Assembly: GCA_964642165.1 (NCBI GenBank)
Contig: CAZXOC010000242.1
Coordinates: forward strand, 1-11,639
Source of the DNA: CAYRVX01 sp964642165
GTDB lineage: Bacteria; Planctomycetota; Phycisphaerae; SM23-33
Direction of reading: 5' to 3'
DNA: 11,639 nucleotides
In this document: piece by piece, positions 7,404 through 11,639 of the stretch
Layout of the letters: every line of letters begins with the position of its first letter
Position numbering within the stretch: position 1 is the first letter of the stretch
Program-made: the position numbers and the translations under genes
Notes under the pieces: model-generated
What the model was told of the DNA's origin: nothing
Database searches by the model: none
What the model saw: only the letters and a program-made list of their open reading frames with translations

Positions 7404-7746
7404 CCTCGGCGATGGTCACCTCGCGCAGCGGCAGGTCGTGACCCCAGGACATGCAGCGGTAGCGGAGCGGGCTTCTGCCCGTCAGGCAGCTCGCACGCGA
7501 CGGCGAACAGACGGTGAAGCCCGGGTAGTGGCTGGTGAACCGGACCCCTTCAAGGGCCATCCGGTCCAGGCGAGGCGTCTTGATCTTCTCCTGGCCGTAT
7601 CACCCGAGATCGCCGTATCCCAGATCGTCCGCCAGAATGAAGACGATATTGGGGCGGCGCGGGGACGCGGCGCCGGCTGCACTCCGCGTCAACGCAGAGA
7701 CAGCCGTACACCCCGTCATGAGCCGTAGGAAGCGCCTGCGATCCAT
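7404..7746 (-). pseudogene. Formylglycine-type sulfatase, N-terminal fragment (~115 codons) with internal TGA
   Basis: Remnant of an exported type I sulfatase (sulfate-ester hydrolase of the alkaline-phosphatase superfamily). Start ATG 7746 follows AGAGGAG and lies 15 bp after the stop of the upstream gene, which suggests translation within one operon. Residues 1-28 resemble a Tat signal (DRRRFLRL plus an Ala-rich region). PNIVFILADDLGYGDLG at residues 32-48 supplies the metal-binding Asp40-Asp41. CSPSR at 80-84 is the formylglycine-modification motif, with Cys80 as the converted residue and LTGR following. Codon 49 (7602-7600) is TGA, where sulfatases often read GDLGCYG. The frame resumes at once with YGQEKIKTPRLDRM. 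At about residue 115, after REVTIAEA, the sequence becomes IS1595 transposase. Roughly three quarters of the sulfatase is lost, including the remaining active-site residues, so it is not functional as a sulfatase. Confidence 0.88.
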
Positions 7747-7761
7747 GGTGTCTCCTCTCAG

Positions 7762-10700
7762 TCATCGCGCCGCGAAGACCCGCCTGTAGGTCCCACCTCG
7801 GTCCTTTGTCTTGAACAGTCCGTGCATGTTACAGAGGTAGAGTGTGTTGGCGTCCTCCCTGTCCGGTAAGATGCACGACACGCCCCGATTCAGATGCAGT
7901 CCTTCGCCTGCCCTTTCGATCCGCGCCTCGCCGGACAAGCGAAGCCACTTCCGGGTGGTTCGGTCCGGACAATAATAGACCGGGCCCTGCTGCTGCGACG
8001 AGAACGGGGCCGCATACGTTGTCGAGAATGTCCGCCAGTCGCCCTTCCTCCCCGCATATTCCTTGAGGAATTGCCGGTAGCCCAGTGCGGTGAAGGGCCT
8101 GTCTGCAGGGAGGTCGTAGCGACGCTGCCAGAACATGTTGCCTCGCTGCCACGTGTAGTAGACGCCCCGCGTCGTGGCGAAGGTGGCGAAGTTCTCATGC
8201 GCGCCGAAGCCGATGTTGGTCACGCCGAGGTCCGGGACCTCGCAGCACTTCTCGAACCGCGGACTCTTGCCGCCCATCCGGACCCAATACACCCGTCCTG
8301 GCGCCTGGAGGGGCGAGGCGGGCGCGGGCAGGCCGAGGGCCTCGAACTCGTTGTCGGCGAACGTGCCCACCACCAGGACGTCCTGGCCTTTCGTCTTAGG
8401 AACGAAGGCCAGGCAGGCGACGCGCTCGCCCGCCAGGCCGGCGGGCTTCCAGGTCTCGCCCGCGTCCCTGCTGAGGAACACCCCCTTCGTCTCTCCCGCG
8501 GCCGCGACCAAGTTCGGGTCCTGCGGGCAGAACGAGACGACCTCTCCGAACAGGGCGGTCGGCCCCCGGCCGTCGAAGTCGATCTCGCGCGTGACCAGCT
8601 TCCACGTTCCGCCGCCGTCCGTGCTCCGCCAGAGGCCGGCCTTGAGCGCGCCATCGACGACGCGCCCCCCCGCGCGCAGAACGATCGAACTGCTGGTCGG
8701 ATGGACGGCCACGGAGCGCACGGCCGGCGAATCGGGAGAGTTCAGCGCTCGGTTGACGGCCTGCCAGGTCTCGCCGCGGTCTTTGGACTTCAGCAGGCCC
8801 TTGTCGGTGGTCCTTGCATACAGAGTCGCCGTGTCCTTTGGCGCCTGGACCACGGCCGTCACGCGGTTCATCAAAGACAGGTCTCCGCGGCGGGGGCGTT
8901 CGCGGGTCTCCTCAGGGGCCTCGCCTCGGACCAGCGTCATGTTGTCCATCGCGCCATGGAACAGCGCCCTGCCCTTGCCGGGAACGGCGCGGAAGCAGAC
9001 GCCCACGTACTGCTGGTCCGTGAAGTGGCGGGAGATCTCCTCCATTGCCTTGACCCACCTCTTGCCGTCGGCGGAGGTGAACGACTCGAACCGCTTGCCG
9101 CGCCGCACGATCCGCAGCCACCGGTGGTCGGGGGGGAACGAGGCGGCGCACATCCGGCTACCGGCGAGGTCCGGGTGGTCCGACGAGCCCCGCATGCCCT
9201 GCCCGGCCGTCCGGAAGATGCTGAAGCCCCACTGGTTGAAGGTCGATTCGAGCCCTGCGCCCTTCCTGGGTCGCCCCACGTTGCTGGTGTACAGGCCCAG
9301 CCAGTTCGCCGGATGCACGCCGCTGGCTTGGGTCGTCAGGGCGATGTCGGCGATGCGGGCGGTGACCGTGAAGTCCCCGGAGACCCTCTGGTAGGCGCCG
9401 TAGAAGCCCTCGCCCATGAAGGAGGCCCGGCCGTCCTTGCAGCGCGCGGCGATGGGGTACTTGTGCCCGAGCACGATGAACTTCCACGGCCCCTCGATCA
9501 GCTCGCGGGTCTCGAAGTCGAGAACGCGATCGGTGTCGACGGAGAAGCGGTCGTCGCACCAAAGCCGCGCCCGGATGCGGTTCTTTCCCGCGGGAAACAA
9601 GTGCTTGAAGACGACCTCGCCGCCGTCGGTCACGTCCTTGCGGCCGGCGGTCGCCAGGAGCATGCGCCCGGCGTAGAGCTGCACCTTGGAGAGACGGCGC
9701 CCCTGCAGATCGGGGCGGACACGGATCTCCGCCAGGTTGTCCGCCAGAACTCCGCCGGCCGGGGCGCCCTTCAGGGAGAGGGTCACCGACGGCCCGTCAG
9801 TTCGTTCGCAGAGGAAGTCGCCCTCCGCCAGCCTGCGGAGGCCGAAGCCGGGCCCTTCCCAGCCTATGGCGATCTTGTTGGCCAGGTTCGCATGGCCGCC
9901 GTGGCGGCGGCAGGGGCCCTTGAAGTATTGCAGTTCGAACGGGTGCAACCCCTTGGCCAGCGCGGCCGGGTACTGCTTCGTCGACGCGCCGTGGAGCCCA
10001 TCGTTTTCGGCGATCACCTGCCCGCCGATGCGCAACCGGCTGCCGTCGCACGTGCCCACCGAGAAGACGTACACGCCGTCCGCCGGCACGCGCAGGTAGC
10101 CTCGATATCTCAGGGCGAAGAGTCTGTATCTGTCCTGCTGCACCGTGTCGTCCAACGCGGCGACGTATCCCCGCCGGGCGGGCGTCAGGGCGTCGAAGTC
10201 GGGCAATCGCTCCCAGACGGCACCCTGAGGCGCCTCGTAGTAGGCGTAGGCCAGGCCGGGCCGAAGCCCGGCGGCCCCCGCGGCGGGCCGACAGACGGCG
10301 GGCTGGACGGGTATCGTGACGGACGTGGTCTGGTCGAAAATGTCTCGGACGGTCAGCCGGACGCTCTTCGGCCCTCGCGGCGTGTCCAGGCGCCGGGCGA
10401 GGACGTGGGGGGCGTTGTCCTTCGCCGTCGCGATCGGTTCGCCCTTCGCCTCCGGATTGTCGAACGCCTCCAGCCGGTAGCCAAGCTGCGGGGCGGCGCT
10501 TTCGGGGACGCGCCACCTTACCGCCACCTGATTGCCGTGGGCCCGGGCGGTCACGGCCTCCGTCGCGGGGGGATCGAGCCGCGGCGCGTCGGGCTGCCTG
10601 GTGGTGAACGTCCCGCTCTTGGAGGGGGAATCCGGCTCTGACCGGTCGTATCGAAGGACCGTTCCGTTCTCGATGAGCTTGAAGAACTTCGGCCCGCCGC

Positions 10701-11367
10701 TGGTGACGGTGTCCGCCTTGTGCCACTTGCCGCCCGCGCGGCAGTACCCCAATCGGCGCTCGAAGGCGCGGTGGACGTGGTGCGGCGCGAGGGCCTCGAC
10801 AAAGCCGGAATTGCCCGCGAACCCCGTCGCGCGGGCGGGCAGGCTGACCACGCTGTGCGTGTGCCAGCGGTCCTTCTCGATGTCCTTCACCCACCAGCCG
10901 ACGAAGCTGCGCTCGTCGCCATCCTTGGTGGGAGGGAAGATCCGCATGACGAACCGGTACCATGCGCCGGGCCTCAGGAAGAGGGCGTCCCCGTGCGCGC
11001 CGCCTGAGGCGCCTTCCGCGCCGTAGCCATGGGGGTAGAAGTACTCCCCCTCGTGCACCGGCCGGACCTCGCCCCAGTACGACATGAACATGCCGGGCGC
11101 CTTCTTTGGCCCGTTGACGGCGATCCCGCCGTAGAAGCTGCCCAGCCGCGGATGCTGAGGGACGAAGCTCATGTACCAGAAGCAGTAGTACGTGCCCTGG
11201 TCCCAGAAGGGCCAGCGGTGGTCCTTCATCACGATGTCGGACCCGGACCTGACGTTCGGCTTCCAGCCGGTCGCCCCGGCCTCGCCGACGGCCGCCAGAA
11301 ACGCCAGGCCGGTCGCGGCCGACAGGATCAGGACACGGGTTCGCGTCCGGTTTACGGCTTGCCTCAT
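7762..11367 (-). CDS. Secreted 1201-residue multidomain protein: DUF3472, FN3-like, PA14, jelly-roll and BNR/Asp-box regions
   Basis: Probable extracytoplasmic carbohydrate-binding or carbohydrate-processing protein; reaction unknown. ATG 11367 is chosen because GGAGAA lies about eight bases upstream and a signal peptide follows (residues ~1-32, core VLILSAATGLAFLAAV). Residues ~40-225 match the DUF3472 pattern: YGAEGASGG, W-x-x-FVMRIFPP, VGWWVKDIEKDRW. Residues ~258-355 look like a fibronectin type III domain (VAVRWRVPES, YRLEAFDNPE). Residues ~367-512 are PA14-like (GYLRVPADGVYVFSVGTCDG, LRIGG, GLHPFELQYF). Residues ~620-815 resemble a DUF1349/concanavalin-like domain (NWLGLYTSNVG, FESFTSADGKRW, FHGAMDNMTLV). 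Residues ~835-1201 form a sialidase/BNR-type propeller with four Asp-boxes: SKDRGETW (861), STDGGGTW (915), SRDAGETW (967) and TKDRGGTY (1187). A catalytic role for the propeller is not shown. The gene sits between two sulfatase genes in one apparent operon, which points to sulfated-glycan handling. Confidence 0.85.
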   Translation of the reverse strand: MRQAVNRTRTRVLILSAATGLAFLAAVGEAGATGWKPNVRSGSDIVMKDHRWPFWDQGTYYCFWYMSFVPQHPRLGSFYGGIAVNGPKKAPGMFMSYWGEVRPVHEGEYFYPHGYGAEGASGGAHGDALFLRPGAWYRFVMRIFPPTKDGDERSFVGWWVKDIEKDRWHTHSVVSLPARATGFAGNSGFVEALAPHHVHRAFERRLGYCRAGGKWHKADTVTSGGPKFFKLIENGTVLRYDRSEPDSPSKSGTFTTRQPDAPRLDPPATEAVTARAHGNQVAVRWRVPESAAPQLGYRLEAFDNPEAKGEPIATAKDNAPHVLARRLDTPRGPKSVRLTVRDIFDQTTSVTIPVQPAVCRPAAGAAGLRPGLAYAYYEAPQGAVWERLPDFDALTPARRGYVAALDDTVQQDRYRLFALRYRGYLRVPADGVYVFSVGTCDGSRLRIGGQVIAENDGLHGASTKQYPAALAKGLHPFELQYFKGPCRRHGGHANLANKIAIGWEGPGFGLRRLAEGDFLCERTDGPSVTLSLKGAPAGGVLADNLAEIRVRPDLQGRRLSKVQLYAGRMLLATAGRKDVTDGGEVVFKHLFPAGKNRIRARLWCDDRFSVDTDRVLDFETRELIEGPWKFIVLGHKYPIAARCKDGRASFMGEGFYGAYQRVSGDFTVTARIADIALTTQASGVHPANWLGLYTSNVGRPRKGAGLESTFNQWGFSIFRTAGQGMRGSSDHPDLAGSRMCAASFPPDHRWLRIVRRGKRFESFTSADGKRWVKAMEEISRHFTDQQYVGVCFRAVPGKGRALFHGAMDNMTLVRGEAPEETRERPRRGDLSLMNRVTAVVQAPKDTATLYARTTDKGLLKSKDRGETWQAVNRALNSPDSPAVRSVAVHPTSSSIVLRAGGRVVDGALKAGLWRSTDGGGTWKLVTREIDFDGRGPTALFGEVVSFCPQDPNLVAAAGETKGVFLSRDAGETWKPAGLAGERVACLAFVPKTKGQDVLVVGTFADNEFEALGLPAPASPLQAPGRVYWVRMGGKSPRFEKCCEVPDLGVTNIGFGAHENFATFATTRGVYYTWQRGNMFWQRRYDLPADRPFTALGYRQFLKEYAGRKGDWRTFSTTYAAPFSSQQQGPVYYCPDRTTRKWLRLSGEARIERAGEGLHLNRGVSCILPDREDANTLYLCNMHGLFKTKDRGGTYRRVFAAR

Positions 11368-11421
11368 CTCATGCTTCTCCGCACGAAAAAGTCCTCGCTC
11401 GCGCCGCCCGGGTGCGGCGGT

Positions 11422-11639
11422 TCAGCGGCGTTTGACGGTGTAGGCTGCCTGGTCTTTCTTGACGGATTCCTGGAACTCCTTCTCCAGGGCGGTCAGCCGC
11501 TTGTACTCTTCGGGGTGCTGGTCGGTGATGTCCACGTCTTTGCGCTGCTTCTCGTCGAACCGGAGGAGCCGGCCCTTCTGGAGAATGTACTCGTTGTCCA
11601 CCAGGCGCACCGCTCGCCCGGAGACCAGCGGGATCGGCT
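11422..11639 (-). CDS. Probable sulfatase, C-terminal end only (gene continues beyond the window)
   Basis: Seventy-one codons of a minus-strand gene are visible, entering from the right edge and ending at TGA 11424-11422. A GTG at 11610 is in frame, but the frame is open upstream of it to the window edge, so it is not the start. The segment RLVDNEYILQKGRLLRFDE, then DVDITDQHPEEYKRLTALEK, follows the usual end of secreted sulfatases. That pattern is a strand about the material received, then a loosely conserved DP-E-x-x-D/N-x-A-x-x-H-P-E block with a helix of the RLTALE type. No active-site residue is in view, so the family call rests on this tail and on the sulfatase fragment in the same operon. 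The next gene starts 54 bp downstream on the same strand. The Lys/Glu-rich end (ESVKKDQAAYTVKRR) is unlikely to be a membrane anchor. Confidence 0.5.
   Translation of the reverse strand, partial: PIPLVSGRAVRLVDNEYILQKGRLLRFDEKQRKDVDITDQHPEEYKRLTALEKEFQESVKKDQAAYTVKRR

Noticed and set aside
7894..10641. A 915-codon open frame on the plus strand opposite the DUF3472 protein
   Set aside because: It lies wholly antisense to a gene with clear domains. The Arg/Gly/Val/His-rich composition is typical of the complementary frame of GC-rich coding DNA, and there is no recognisable domain or signal.
1..11639. tRNA or rRNA genes and CRISPR arrays
   Set aside because: No cloverleaf-like segment with conserved T-loop, no rRNA core sequence and no regularly spaced identical repeats were seen by eye.

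Overview
The window looks like chromosome of a GC-rich polysaccharide-degrading planctomycete, or a close relative in the PVC group. The grounds are a PEP-CTERM surface protein that also carries dockerin-like repeats and a LamG domain, formylglycine-type sulfatases, a DUF3472/PA14/BNR multidomain secreted protein, and IS66 and IS1595 transposase remnants. The phylum call is an inference from gene content; no marker gene is present.

Layout. (1) Bases 2-1465, plus strand: a secreted GH32 fructan hydrolase whose first codons lie left of the window. (2) Bases 1466-2192: a spacer between convergent genes holding the last ~65-78 codons of an IS66-family transposase (minus strand) and a three-unit CCTCTGCGN tandem repeat. 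(3) Bases 2193-6305, minus strand: a ~1370-codon adhesin-like PEP-CTERM protein. Its reading frame is intact from signal peptide to sorting signal except for one in-frame TAG at codon 61. (4) Bases 6306-6897: its long upstream region, with a hairpin-rich GC leader and then a ~110-bp AT-rich island carrying repeated GTGTAAACAA boxes, an inverted repeat and promoter-like hexamers. (5) Bases 6898-7746, minus strand: a chimera in which the first ~115 codons of a Tat-exported sulfatase run in frame into the C-terminal half of an IS1595-family transposase. The sulfatase part also has an in-frame TGA where related sulfatases commonly have Cys. (6) Bases 7762-11367, minus strand: a 1201-residue secreted DUF3472-FN3-PA14-jelly-roll-BNR protein. 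(7) Bases 11422-11639, minus strand: the C-terminal end of what is probably another sulfatase.

How the genes fit together. Items 7, 6 and 5 are closely spaced on one strand (54-bp and 15-bp gaps, with good ribosome binding sites) and look like an operon for sulfated-glycan breakdown whose last gene was destroyed by a transposon-linked deletion. GH32 on the other strand adds fructan or beta-fructoside cleavage. The PEP-CTERM protein would be sorted by an exosortase encoded elsewhere. The locus therefore mixes carbohydrate-degradation and surface-display genes with clear decay: two internal stops, two IS remnants and one gene fusion. I see no complete new defence or mobile system. The most unusual signals are the internal stop codons, the sulfatase/transposase fusion and the AT-rich regulatory island.
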